36,493 nt of DNA, from positions 1 through 36,493 of the forward strand of contig CAYUIQ010000066.1 in the NCBI GenBank assembly GCA_964444795.1, written 5' to 3'. Source of the stretch: JABMRP01 sp964444795. GTDB taxonomy: Bacteria; Planctomycetota; Planctomycetia; Pirellulales; Thermoguttaceae. The position numbers and the translations under genes were made by a program. Below, piece after piece: positions 24,482-32,779 of this stretch. Position 1 is the stretch's first letter, and each line of letters begins with the position of its first letter. Below the pieces are notes generated by a model. It searched no databases. It was not told the DNA's origin and saw nothing but the letters and a program-made list of their open reading frames with translations.

Positions 24482-27400
24482 GTGACGGGTATGACCGCGC
24501 GAATCTGTTTTGTTGGGCTGCTCACCGTGGCGATCTCCGCAACCGGCCTTCTTGCCGCCGATTCGGACCCGGCCGTTGGGTTCCTCGCCGCGGCGGGCTC
24601 GGCCGATGCATTGGCCCCCGAGGCTCGGGCAGCCTGGGAATTGGCCCGGGAGTTGACCTCGGCGGTGCTTGTCCTGCCGGCGGAAGAAGCGGGGAAGTTT
24701 GTCGATCAAGAAGGCCGCCCGGTTGCGCTGGACCGCTTCGCCGTCGTCTGGCATCACCAGGGCGACACGGCGCTCGAGACGGGCCCGATGTATCGCACCA
24801 AGACGGTCGCCGCATTGCGTAACCACGTTGCCGCGGGTGGTGGGTTGTATCTTTCCGGCGCGGCGCTAGGTATGGTGCATACGCTGGGTATCGAGCCCGT
24901 GCGACCGCGACGCGGTGAAGGCGGCAACGACAGCTATGTGGTCGAGATCGTTCCAGCCGACAAGGATCATCCCGTCTTCGCCGGCATGGCCTACGAAGGT
25001 ATCTTCCACGGCGGCACGTCCATCCGGCTGACCAACGCCGGCTACCCCGCGTATGCCGATTTCCACGGCTCTGGTCCCACCCGGGGAATGTTGTTGACCC
25101 GGGGGAGGCCGGAAAAACCGCTGGTCGAGTACGAGTTGGGGAAAGGCCGGGTCGTCGCGCTGGGATGGCGAGCGCCGCACTACGGACTTGCCAACAACGC
25201 CTATCGCGCCAACCTCGAGCGACTCACCGGAAACATCCTCGGCTATCTGGGCGATAAGGAAAAGTGGCAAAAGGTGGTCATCACCCGAAGCGCCGTCGCG
25301 ATCAAGGCTCGCCCCGGTGTTGCGCCCGGGCAATGGGAATCGGTCGCACTGGCCGTGGCCGACCTGATCGAGACGTTCGGACCGCGATATCCCAAGGGGG
25401 CCGAGTATCTCGACCGTTTGGAGAAGCTCAAGGCGTCGCACGACGCGCTTTCCGGCGAAGGCGACACGATCGATTCCGACTCGCTGGCCCAACTCCTGGA
25501 GATGACCGATAAGTTCAAAGAACTCCGTCGCGAGGCCCTGTTGGCCAATCCGCTGATCGACTTCGACCGGCTGATGCTCGTGCAACGCGGGGCGAGAAAC
25601 TTGGGGCTGCCGGCCAACTGGCAGAGCAACTCCAGCCTGAGGACCACGGGGTTCGACAACCAGATCGCCGTGCTCTCGCCCGTCGGGCCCGACGGACAGC
25701 TCACCACGCTCTACCAGCCCGAGGGCGGCCGTTTCGTCGGCGACGTCGATCTGCACTTCGACGCCCGGCGGATGCTCTTCTCAATGGCCGGGGCCAACGG
25801 GCGGTGGCAACTGTTCGAGATGGACGCCGACGGCTCCAATTTGCGCGAAATGCCGACGATCAACGAGCCGGATGTCGATAACTACGACGCCTGTTACTTG
25901 CCCGACGGGCGGATCATCTTCTCCTCGACGGCGCCTTTCGTGGGCGTGCCGTGTGTCTACGGCAGTTCGCACGTGACTAACCTGTACATTCGCGAACTCG
26001 ACGGATCGATTCGGCAGCTTACCGTCGATCAGGAACACAACTGGTGTCCCACGGTGACCAACGGCGGTCGGGTTTTGTACTTGCGTTGGGAGTACAGCGA
26101 CCTGCCGCACTCCAACTCGCGGATGCTCTTCCAGATGAACCCCGACGGCACGGCCCAGGCCGAGTATTACGGCAGCAACTCGTTCTTCACCAACTCGTTT
26201 TTCTATGCCCGGCCCGTTCCAGGGCATCCGACCAAAGTGGCGGGCATCGCCACGGGGCACCACGGCGTGGCTCGAGCGGGGCGGCTGCTGATCCTCGATC
26301 CGGCCCTCGGGCGTCGCGAAGCCGACGGCATGGTGCAGGAGATTCCCGGCCGGGGGAAGAAGGTCGAGCCGATCATTCGCGACAACCTGGCCGACGGCAT
26401 CTGGCCGCAGTTTCTTCATCCCTATCCGCTGGGCGAGAACTACTATCTCACGTCGGCGCGTCCCACATCCGGATCTCCATGGGGCGTGTACCTTGTCGAC
26501 GTGTTCGACAATATGGTGCTGCTGAAGGAGATGCCCGGCTATGCCCTGCTGGAACCGATCCCCTTGCGTTCCGTGCCCACGCCGCCGGTGATCCACGATC
26601 GGGTCGACACGTCGCGCAAGGACGCCGTGGTCTACATGACCGACATCTACCGTGGCCCCGGGCTCAAGGGCATTCCCCGAGGTACGGTGAAGGAACTGCG
26701 GTTGGTTTCCTACCACTTCAGCTATCGCGGCATGGGCGGGTTGCTGGGCGCGGTCGGCATGGACGGGCCGTGGGATATTAAGCGTGTGTTGGGAACCGTG
26801 CCCGTGGAGAGCGACGGCTCGGCCCTGTTCCGCGTGCCGGCCAACACACCGGTGGCCGTACAGCCGTTGGACGCCGAGGGCAAGTCGCTGCAACTGATGC
26901 GAAGTTGGTTTACCGCCATGCCGGGCGAGGTGCTCTCGTGCGTCGGTTGCCACGAGCGGCAGAACACGGTCACGCCCAACCGCCGCACGTTGGCCTCCGG
27001 TCGCCGGCCGTCGGAGATTGCCCCCTGGTACGGCCCGGCGCGGGGATTCAGTTTCGCCCGCGAGGTGCAACCGGTGCTGGATGAATACTGCGTCGGTTGC
27101 CACAACGGTCAAGCGAGAGACGACGGCCCGGCGCTGTGCGACCTGCGCGGGACCGAGCGGATTACCGATTGGACTTCCAATATCGCCGGCCACGTAAACC
27201 CGGCGGTGGGCGGGAACTTTTCTATCTCTTATGCCGAGTTGCACCGTTACGTACGCCGGCCGGGGATCGAAAGCGATATCCATCTGCTGGCGCCGACGGA
27301 ATTTCACGCCGACTCGACCGAGTTGGTGCAACTGCTCCAAAAGGGTCACCACAACGTGCGGCTCGACGATGAGGCATGGGATCGGCTGGTCACTTGGATC

Positions 27401-28501
27401 GACCTCAACGCCCCGTTCCACGGCACGTGGACGGAGATCGCGGGCGAGGCGAAGGTGAAGCACGTCTCGGCCCGGAGTCGGGAGATGCGCCGCCTTTACG
27501 CCGGCGTGGACGACGACCCCGAGGCGATTCCCGAGGTGGCCGTCGAACCGATCGAACCGGTCATGCCCGAGCCGTTGCCCGGGCCGTCGAGTGTGCCGAT
27601 CGACTGCCCCGATTGGCCGCTTGCGGCAAGTGAAGCCGGGCGGCGACAGGCGGCCGCCGGGCCCGTCGAACAGTCGATCGATCTGGGCGAGGGCGTCAGG
27701 CTGCAACTGGTTCGCATTCCCGCCGGAAACTTCGTGATGGGCCGCCGCGACGCACATCCCGACCAGCGGCCCGCGACAGCGGTGAAGATCGACAAGCCGT
27801 ATTGGATGGGCCGCTTCGAGGTGACCAACGAGCAGTTCGCCCAATTCGACGCCACGCACGACAGCCACGTCGAGCCGATGCACGGTTACCAGTTCGGCAT
27901 CCACGGCTATCCGGTCGACGGACCTCGCCAGCCGGCGGTTCGATTATCGTGGACCCGGGCGACCGCCTTCTGCCGATGGCTGAGCGAGAAGACGGGCCGG
28001 CGGTTTTCGCTGCCCACCGAGGCACAGTGGGAATACGCCTGTCGGGCCGGCACGGACACGCCCCTGTGGTACGGCGACCTGGACACCGATTTCGCCCGAT
28101 TCGGCAACCTGGGCGACGCCCGGCTGAGCGAGTTCGCCCTGGACACGTTCGTCCGCGTGCGTTTGGTTCCCAACCCCAACAAGTACGACGATTGGGTTCC
28201 CAAGGAAGCCCGATTCGACGACGGCAGTTTCGTCTCCGTCGACGTCGGCCGCTACGAAGCGAACCCCTGGGGCCTGCACGACACGCACGGCAACGTCTGG
28301 GAATGGACCCGATCGGCGATGCGTCCCTACCCCTACGACGCCAATGACGGCCGCAACGATCCGGACGCCACCGGTCGCAAAGTCGTCCGCGGCGGTTCCT
28401 GGTACGACCGCCCGAAGCGCTGCGGCTCGGCGTTTCGGCTTTCGTATCCGGCGCATCAGCGCGTGTTTAACGTGGGTTTTCGGGTGGTGATGGAGGAGTG
28501 A
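24482..28501 (+). CDS. Three-part HzsA-like di-haem protein with GATase-like N-terminus and FGE-like C-terminus
   Basis: Predicted exported protein, 1339 aa from GTG 24482 (ATG 24491 is an alternative). Signal peptide about 1-25. Residues about 50-255 resemble a glutamine-amidotransferase-like fold (DUF4960/ThuA-like) with FAVVWHHQG and AAGGGLYLSGAALG and no visible catalytic triad. Residues about 355-775 are the propeller, with DADGSNLREM, YLPDGRIIFSSTAPF and LRWEYSD. Haem c motifs are CVGCH at 820 and 870, the second preceded by VQPVLDEY. Residues about 1072-1339 are an FGE-sulfatase/SUMF1-like domain with MGRFEVTNEQF, SLPTEAQWEYACRAG and GNVWEWTRS. In the segment after RGGSW the first catalytic Cys of human FGE (Cys336) aligns with Asp and the second with Cys, so formylglycine formation is unlikely. 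The start is set by AAGGAG. Role unknown. Confidence 0.83.
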   Translation: MTGMTARICFVGLLTVAISATGLLAADSDPAVGFLAAAGSADALAPEARAAWELARELTSAVLVLPAEEAGKFVDQEGRPVALDRFAVVWHHQGDTALETGPMYRTKTVAALRNHVAAGGGLYLSGAALGMVHTLGIEPVRPRRGEGGNDSYVVEIVPADKDHPVFAGMAYEGIFHGGTSIRLTNAGYPAYADFHGSGPTRGMLLTRGRPEKPLVEYELGKGRVVALGWRAPHYGLANNAYRANLERLTGNILGYLGDKEKWQKVVITRSAVAIKARPGVAPGQWESVALAVADLIETFGPRYPKGAEYLDRLEKLKASHDALSGEGDTIDSDSLAQLLEMTDKFKELRREALLANPLIDFDRLMLVQRGARNLGLPANWQSNSSLRTTGFDNQIAVLSPVGPDGQLTTLYQPEGGRFVGDVDLHFDARRMLFSMAGANGRWQLFEMDADGSNLREMPTINEPDVDNYDACYLPDGRIIFSSTAPFVGVPCVYGSSHVTNLYIRELDGSIRQLTVDQEHNWCPTVTNGGRVLYLRWEYSDLPHSNSRMLFQMNPDGTAQAEYYGSNSFFTNSFFYARPVPGHPTKVAGIATGHHGVARAGRLLILDPALGRREADGMVQEIPGRGKKVEPIIRDNLADGIWPQFLHPYPLGENYYLTSARPTSGSPWGVYLVDVFDNMVLLKEMPGYALLEPIPLRSVPTPPVIHDRVDTSRKDAVVYMTDIYRGPGLKGIPRGTVKELRLVSYHFSYRGMGGLLGAVGMDGPWDIKRVLGTVPVESDGSALFRVPANTPVAVQPLDAEGKSLQLMRSWFTAMPGEVLSCVGCHERQNTVTPNRRTLASGRRPSEIAPWYGPARGFSFAREVQPVLDEYCVGCHNGQARDDGPALCDLRGTERITDWTSNIAGHVNPAVGGNFSISYAELHRYVRRPGIESDIHLLAPTEFHADSTELVQLLQKGHHNVRLDDEAWDRLVTWIDLNAPFHGTWTEIAGEAKVKHVSARSREMRRLYAGVDDDPEAIPEVAVEPIEPVMPEPLPGPSSVPIDCPDWPLAASEAGRRQAAAGPVEQSIDLGEGVRLQLVRIPAGNFVMGRRDAHPDQRPATAVKIDKPYWMGRFEVTNEQFAQFDATHDSHVEPMHGYQFGIHGYPVDGPRQPAVRLSWTRATAFCRWLSEKTGRRFSLPTEAQWEYACRAGTDTPLWYGDLDTDFARFGNLGDARLSEFALDTFVRVRLVPNPNKYDDWVPKEARFDDGSFVSVDVGRYEANPWGLHDTHGNVWEWTRSAMRPYPYDANDGRNDPDATGRKVVRGGSWYDRPKRCGSAFRLSYPAHQRVFNVGFRVVMEE

Positions 28502-28595
28502 GGGGGAGTAGGAGAGCCGATCTCGGGGCAGGAACATTTCGGCATCTTTCGTCTCACCGGTTTGACATGTGCATTTGGCGGCAGGGGATGTGGCA

Positions 28596-29258
28596 GTGGT
28601 GCTCTTTCTGCACGAAGGGCGTTGCCCAATTTGTGGTGAACCGCGAGCCGGAGGCCAAGCCCTCATCGGTTTCACGTTTGTGGCGAGCACGCACCCGTTG
28701 GTCCGGCCTCTGGACGACGGCGGCTGCCACTGCGACTGTCTCAACCAGTGGGAACACCGAGACGAGTTTGTCCGAGCCTGGAACCGCGAGGCAATGTACG
28801 CGCTGGGACCACTCTGGTTCCTGGAAGTCACGCCCTCGGGCCAAGTTCGCTATTTAACCTGGCTTGGACGACTCCTGTACCGTTGGGGGCGGAAGCGGTC
28901 GCCCTTGCTACCGGAGTCAATCCGCCGAGACCGTCCGCTTCTTAAGTTGCAGCTTACCAACGGCTGCCGCTCACCTCTGTGGGTACATAAGCAGTACGGC
29001 TACCTCCATAGCCACCCACCGCCGGAAGCCATTGGGCTTACCCCCGACTCCGCCGCGGCCGTTCGCGCCTGGACCGAACGATTTGCTCACCTCTGCAACC
29101 AGTCTAGGATCGGACATAAGCCGCCCGTTGAGGAATGGGATTGGTTCGGCCCCGAGGGCCTTCGGCTGTGGGAGCTTCTCAAGAAGGAGTTGGGCCATCG
29201 GTACAGGATTGTCTACCTGACACCAGGTCACATCTTTGAACCGGAAACGCTGGATTAG
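28596..29258 (+). CDS. Small protein of unknown function with CPIC motif
   Basis: Unrecognised protein, 220 aa. GTG 28596 is preferred because AGGGG at 28583-28587 lies 8 nt upstream; the frame also offers GTG at 28569 and 28590. The N-terminus has a C-x2-C knuckle (EGRCPICGEPRAGG) and about 35 residues later a GCHCDC cluster, so a zinc site made of these four or five Cys and a His is plausible. No signal peptide is visible. The rest is rich in Trp and Arg without a recognised domain. It begins 95 nt after the HzsA-like gene stop, and no function is suggested by its neighbours. A role in nucleic acid or protein binding is only a possibility. Confidence 0.55.
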   Translation: MVLFLHEGRCPICGEPRAGGQALIGFTFVASTHPLVRPLDDGGCHCDCLNQWEHRDEFVRAWNREAMYALGPLWFLEVTPSGQVRYLTWLGRLLYRWGRKRSPLLPESIRRDRPLLKLQLTNGCRSPLWVHKQYGYLHSHPPPEAIGLTPDSAAAVRAWTERFAHLCNQSRIGHKPPVEEWDWFGPEGLRLWELLKKELGHRYRIVYLTPGHIFEPETLD

Positions 29259-29379
29259 CTCGGCACACTAGCCGAATCGCCTTCGGTTGGCTAAACTCAG
29301 ATCGTACCCACTGGGGGAGGCAAAGGGGTCGGGAGTCTCTATTTGTGGTTCATCCGTTCGCAGCGAGCCTACTCCAGCC

Positions 29380-29451
29380 GGGAAGCACGGGTTCCTCCTC
29401 TCTGTTCCCGTTCTTGATAGCAGAAACAGAGAAGAGGAACCCGTACTTCCC
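29380..29451. repeat. Long imperfect palindrome upstream of the ADP-ribosylglycohydrolase gene
   Basis: Arms 29380-29406 and 29425-29451 (27 nt each) pair at 25 of 27 positions around an 18-nt loop. It lies in the 290-nt gap between the CPIC-motif protein and the glycohydrolase. The rest of the gap has a small hairpin at 29274-29288 (CCGAA-TCGCC-TTCGG) and no clear promoter. It looks like a miniature element or a strong transcription stop. Confidence 0.7.
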
Positions 29452-29548
29452 CGATATTGCCGAATGAACAAGAAATTCGGGAATGGAAACCCCATCATGT
29501 CGAAAGATGTCTGGCCCGACCGCATCATTGACTATGCGAAAGATTTGC

Positions 29549-30613
29549 ATGAACCACTCCCCAATCACCGGCTCGATTCTCGGAACGGCGGCCGGCGATG
29601 CGATTGGCTTGCCGTATGAGGGGCTGTCGAAGCGGCGGGGAGTGCGGCTGTTTGGCGAACCGACGCGGCATCGTTTGGTGCTGCGGCGGGGCATGGTTTC
29701 GGACGACACCGAACACACGTGCATGGTCGCACAGTCGCTCATTGCTTCCGGTGGCGACGTCGATGTGTTTACTCGGCAACTGGCGCGGCGGCTGCGGCGG
29801 TGGTTCCTTTGTCTTCCGGCGGGGATCGGTTTGGCCACGCTTCGGGCGTCGCTGAAATTGTGCGTCGGCGTGTCGCCGGATCGTAGCGGTGTGTTCTCGG
29901 CCGGTAACGGGCCGGCCATGCGGACCGCCGTGATCGGGGCCGCCGTCGAGGACCTCGATCTTCTCCGGCGACTCGTCCGGGCGGCGACGCGCATCACGCA
30001 CACCGATCCAAAGGCCGAGTACGGTGCGTTGGCCGTTGCGCTGGCGGCGCGCATGGCAAGCCGAGAGACGCCGGTTGCCGGTACACGGTTCGCCGAGGAG
30101 TTGCGGCACTTGCTCCCGGTGCCTTTGGACCCACCGGGCGAGGAACTGCTGACGCTCATCGAGCAGGCGGTCGACAGCGTCGCGAAGAACGAATCCTCGC
30201 AACATTTCGCGGCATCTCTCGGCCTTGCCAAAGGCGTCTCGGGCTACGTCTACCACACGGTTCCCGTGGCCATTCACGCCTGGCTGAGCCATCAAGCGGA
30301 TTTCCGCTCGGCCGTCATGGCGGTTGTCCAATGTGGCGGTGATACGGACACCACCGCGGCGATCGTCGGCGGAATCGTCGGGGCCGGCGTGGGCAAACGA
30401 GGGATCCCCCAAGATTGGCTCGACGGCCTGTGGGAATGGCCCTTGACGGTCGACTGGATGGAGCGTCTGGCGGCTCAACTTCACGAGGCGATGCACAAGG
30501 GACCAGCGACTCGACCACTCCGGTTGCCACTTCTGGGCGTTCTGCCGCGCAATCTGCTGTTTCTCGCCATCGTGCTGATCCACGGACTCCGCCGGTTGTT
30601 TCCGCCGTACTGA
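29549..30613 (+). CDS. ADP-ribosylglycohydrolase (DraG/ARH-like) family protein
   Basis: Predicted hydrolase removing ADP-ribose from proteins or a related substrate, 354 aa. All three metal-site motifs of the family are present: GDAIG (16-20), SDDTEHT (51-57) and GGDTDTTAA with Asp265 and Asp267; these acidic residues bind the two Mg ions in DraG/ARH enzymes. The start is uncertain: ATG 29549 was chosen because GSILGTAAGDAIG follows immediately, with alternatives at 29534 and 29483; ribosome binding sites are weak for all. The last 30 residues are hydrophobic and basic (LLFLAIVLIHGLRR), which could anchor the protein to the membrane and is not part of the core fold. No nitrogenase or ADP-ribosyltransferase gene is in the window, so the substrate is open. 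Confidence 0.85.
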   Translation: MNHSPITGSILGTAAGDAIGLPYEGLSKRRGVRLFGEPTRHRLVLRRGMVSDDTEHTCMVAQSLIASGGDVDVFTRQLARRLRRWFLCLPAGIGLATLRASLKLCVGVSPDRSGVFSAGNGPAMRTAVIGAAVEDLDLLRRLVRAATRITHTDPKAEYGALAVALAARMASRETPVAGTRFAEELRHLLPVPLDPPGEELLTLIEQAVDSVAKNESSQHFAASLGLAKGVSGYVYHTVPVAIHAWLSHQADFRSAVMAVVQCGGDTDTTAAIVGGIVGAGVGKRGIPQDWLDGLWEWPLTVDWMERLAAQLHEAMHKGPATRPLRLPLLGVLPRNLLFLAIVLIHGLRRLFPPY

Positions 30614-30617
30614 GCCG

Positions 30618-30642
30618 GCCCCCCGGCAGAGCCGGGGGCTGA
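30618..30642. repeat. Short palindromic repeat between convergent genes; possible terminator
   Basis: An 8-bp stem (CCCCCGGC, AGA, GCCGGGGG at 30620-30638) lies between the convergent ADP-ribosylglycohydrolase and ECF sigma genes. On the minus strand it matches 1235-1259 at 23 of 25 positions, so it is the second copy of that element. It probably also ends both transcripts; there is no T-tract. Confidence 0.55.
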
Positions 30643-30648
30643 AGGTCT

Positions 30649-31293
30649 TCACGGCTTCTCGTACAGCTCCGGAAAGACTTCCTCGGGCAGGTTTTGCCGG
30701 CGCAGGGCGTTGCGGAGGTTGGCCAGGAACTCGAACTTCCAGTTGGCCACGGTTTGCTCGCTGAGGTCGAGCCGGGCGGCGACCTCTTTGTTCGGCCAGC
30801 CGCGGACGAAGAGCAACTCGGCGCATTGGATTTTGGGCCAGTCGGCCCGTTTGCGCCAGCGGTCGATTTGCTGGGCAATCGCCTCGGCCAGGGCCGTTTC
30901 TTCCAGTCCCCGCCGTTCACCGCTACGAAGAATGCTACTGGGCCCGCGCCCGGCGGCCGCCGGTTCCCAGGAACCGCTCCTGGACGAGTCGCCCTGCAGC
31001 GGCAAGGTCGGGCGCCGTCCTTCGCGACGCAAGTGGTCGACCAGCTTGTGCGCGGCGATCGAGAAGAGGTAGCTTTCCAGCGGCCGGCGGTCGTCGAAAT
31101 TGGGCAGGCTGGTGAGAAAGCCGATAAACGTTTCCTGGACGATGTCTTCGGCCGCCGCGCGTCCCTGGACCCGACTTTCGACGAAGGCCAACAGCCGCCC
31201 CTCGAACCGCCCGATCAATTGCCCCCAGGCGTCGGCATCTCCGGTGCGAATACACTGGATCAACAGCGTGTCGGATTGACTGGGAGACGGCAT
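30649..31293 (-). CDS. ECF-family RNA polymerase sigma factor
   Basis: Predicted extracytoplasmic-function sigma factor, 214 aa. Region 2 spans residues about 10-90, with DADAWGQLIGRFEGRL, VQGRAAAEDIVQETFIGFL and FSIAAHKLVDHLRREGRR for core binding and -10 recognition. Region 4 lies at about 128-200, with WPNKEVAARLDLSEQTVANWKF as the helix-turn-helix for the -35 element. A Ser/Gly-rich linker joins the two. It ends a leftward run of five genes and starts 20 nt after the stop of the membrane protein gene. No anti-sigma factor gene is visible nearby; the kinase and FHA genes upstream suggest control by phosphorylation, as known for the ECF/kinase pair EcfP-PknT of Vibrio, but this is inferred. 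Confidence 0.9.
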   Translation of the reverse strand: MPSPSQSDTLLIQCIRTGDADAWGQLIGRFEGRLLAFVESRVQGRAAAEDIVQETFIGFLTSLPNFDDRRPLESYLFSIAAHKLVDHLRREGRRPTLPLQGDSSRSGSWEPAAAGRGPSSILRSGERRGLEETALAEAIAQQIDRWRKRADWPKIQCAELLFVRGWPNKEVAARLDLSEQTVANWKFEFLANLRNALRRQNLPEEVFPELYEKP

Positions 31294-31312
31294 GGGGCTG
31301 CAAATTCCTCGG

Positions 31313-32761
31313 TTACCACACTCCGGCGAGCTTCGTACCCGCCGCGGCAGTAGCCAGTATCACCGATACGGCGAGCAACCGCAAGCGGCCGCGGTATTTC
31401 CCTTGCGTGACCAGATCGGTCTTGCAGTAGGCGAAGGCCAGTGCCAAGACTCCCAGCACGGTCGCCAGGCCCGTGCCGGCCAGTTGCAGTCGCTCGCCGA
31501 TCAGCGATTGGCGATACCGCTTCTTGAGCCAGGCCACGGTATCCGCGTCGAAATGCACCTTCACGTAAAGGGTATGCATCGGCTGTTCGGTCGCCCCGAA
31601 TCGCGAAAGGCGCGTCTCCCAGTGCTCACCGACCACAACGTGCTTGCGGATGGTGTCCACTTCCAGCGGAACGCGATCGCCGGCGTCCGAAATCTGGAGG
31701 CACTCGGCCACGCAACCTTTCAATGCCTCGGGCAGCGCCTGATAGCATTCCTCTTTCTCGACATAGGGTCCGACGGAAATCGTCGACGCCTCGCTTGTCC
31801 ACGCCGGTGGCGGCAAAGACGTGATCGTGACCGGCGGTGCTTCTTCCGCCGGCGCCGCGGGCGTCTCCGGCGTGCCGGGCTCGTTGCCGGTCAATACGCG
31901 AAGCTGGGCGACGACCGCCTCGCGCCATGTATCCTGAATCTTCGCGTTGACCTCGTCGTCGAATTCCAACAGGGCGTGGAGCAGAATGAATCTCGTGCCT
32001 GGAAGGATCGCCAGTGGCTCCTCCCAGGTGGCTTGAACGATCTGGCTGGTGACGTAGTCGGTGGAGAGCCGGACCAAACGGCGTGCCGGCGGCCCCATGT
32101 ACTCCTCGACGTACTGGTGCGATGCTTTCAAGACGGCCAGTTGCAGCGCTTTGTCACACATCGGCCGCGTTCGGTACGGGCCGACCACGACGGTCATCCG
32201 ATAGACGCCCTCGACGCGCTGCGCCGGAAGCCCGATCCATTTGGGACGCGGCTCCGCGGGGGCCGGTTCGGCGGAAACATCTTCGACCGGAGAAGACGGA
32301 ACGTCCGGCCCTTCGGCCACAACCGGCGCCGAAGTGGGAATCGACGGACTGTTTCTTTCGCCCGGCAAACTGGCAAACGTCCGTACCATCGCGTGTCGCA
32401 TCGAAGCCAACACACGGTAAGGTTTGGACGGTTCGTCCGCTGCGTCGGCCGGCAAAGGCGACTCGGTTTCCGGCGTTTCATCGCCGACGGACTGATCGGC
32501 CGTCTGCCCGACAGCCGGCGGTTCAGCCGGACCGAGACTGGTGAACCCGGAATCGGGCAATTTGTCTTCTACCGCCACTCCCGGCCAGAGTTGCGCCGTC
32601 CAACGCGGAATCGCCCCAAAATGCAACAGCAAGGCGCCACCGGCCGCCAGAACGGCCGCCAGCGCCAAGGGCAAGAATATCGAAACCGCCTGCCGGGGCC
32701 AGCGCGTGACGACCAACACGATCCCCAACAGCAGGATCAGGAGCAGAATGAGCATCGACAT
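31313..32761 (-). CDS. Membrane protein of unknown function
   Basis: Unrecognised protein, 482 aa. ATG 32761 is preferred because GGGAGG (32770-32775) lies 8 nt upstream; a GTG at 32770 overlaps that site. Two hydrophobic helices occupy the first 55 residues. A long Pro/Ala/Glu-rich linker runs to about 165. A soluble domain follows, with VYRMTVVVGPYRT and DYVTSQIVQATWEEPLAI, and Glu/Asp-rich strands. Two more hydrophobic helices close the protein (LATVLGVLALAFAYC and LRLLAVSVILATAAAG). This topology puts a large soluble loop between two helix pairs. The gene lies 18 nt from the kinase stop, so it belongs to the same operon. Family not recognised. Confidence 0.7.
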   Translation of the reverse strand: MSMLILLLILLLGIVLVVTRWPRQAVSIFLPLALAAVLAAGGALLLHFGAIPRWTAQLWPGVAVEDKLPDSGFTSLGPAEPPAVGQTADQSVGDETPETESPLPADAADEPSKPYRVLASMRHAMVRTFASLPGERNSPSIPTSAPVVAEGPDVPSSPVEDVSAEPAPAEPRPKWIGLPAQRVEGVYRMTVVVGPYRTRPMCDKALQLAVLKASHQYVEEYMGPPARRLVRLSTDYVTSQIVQATWEEPLAILPGTRFILLHALLEFDDEVNAKIQDTWREAVVAQLRVLTGNEPGTPETPAAPAEEAPPVTITSLPPPAWTSEASTISVGPYVEKEECYQALPEALKGCVAECLQISDAGDRVPLEVDTIRKHVVVGEHWETRLSRFGATEQPMHTLYVKVHFDADTVAWLKKRYRQSLIGERLQLAGTGLATVLGVLALAFAYCKTDLVTQGKYRGRLRLLAVSVILATAAAGTKLAGVW

Positions 32762-32779
32762 CGCCTGCACCTCCCTCGG

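Noticed and set aside
27690..28501. Active formylglycine-generating enzyme
   Set aside because: The first catalytic Cys aligns with Asp, so the Cu site is incomplete.
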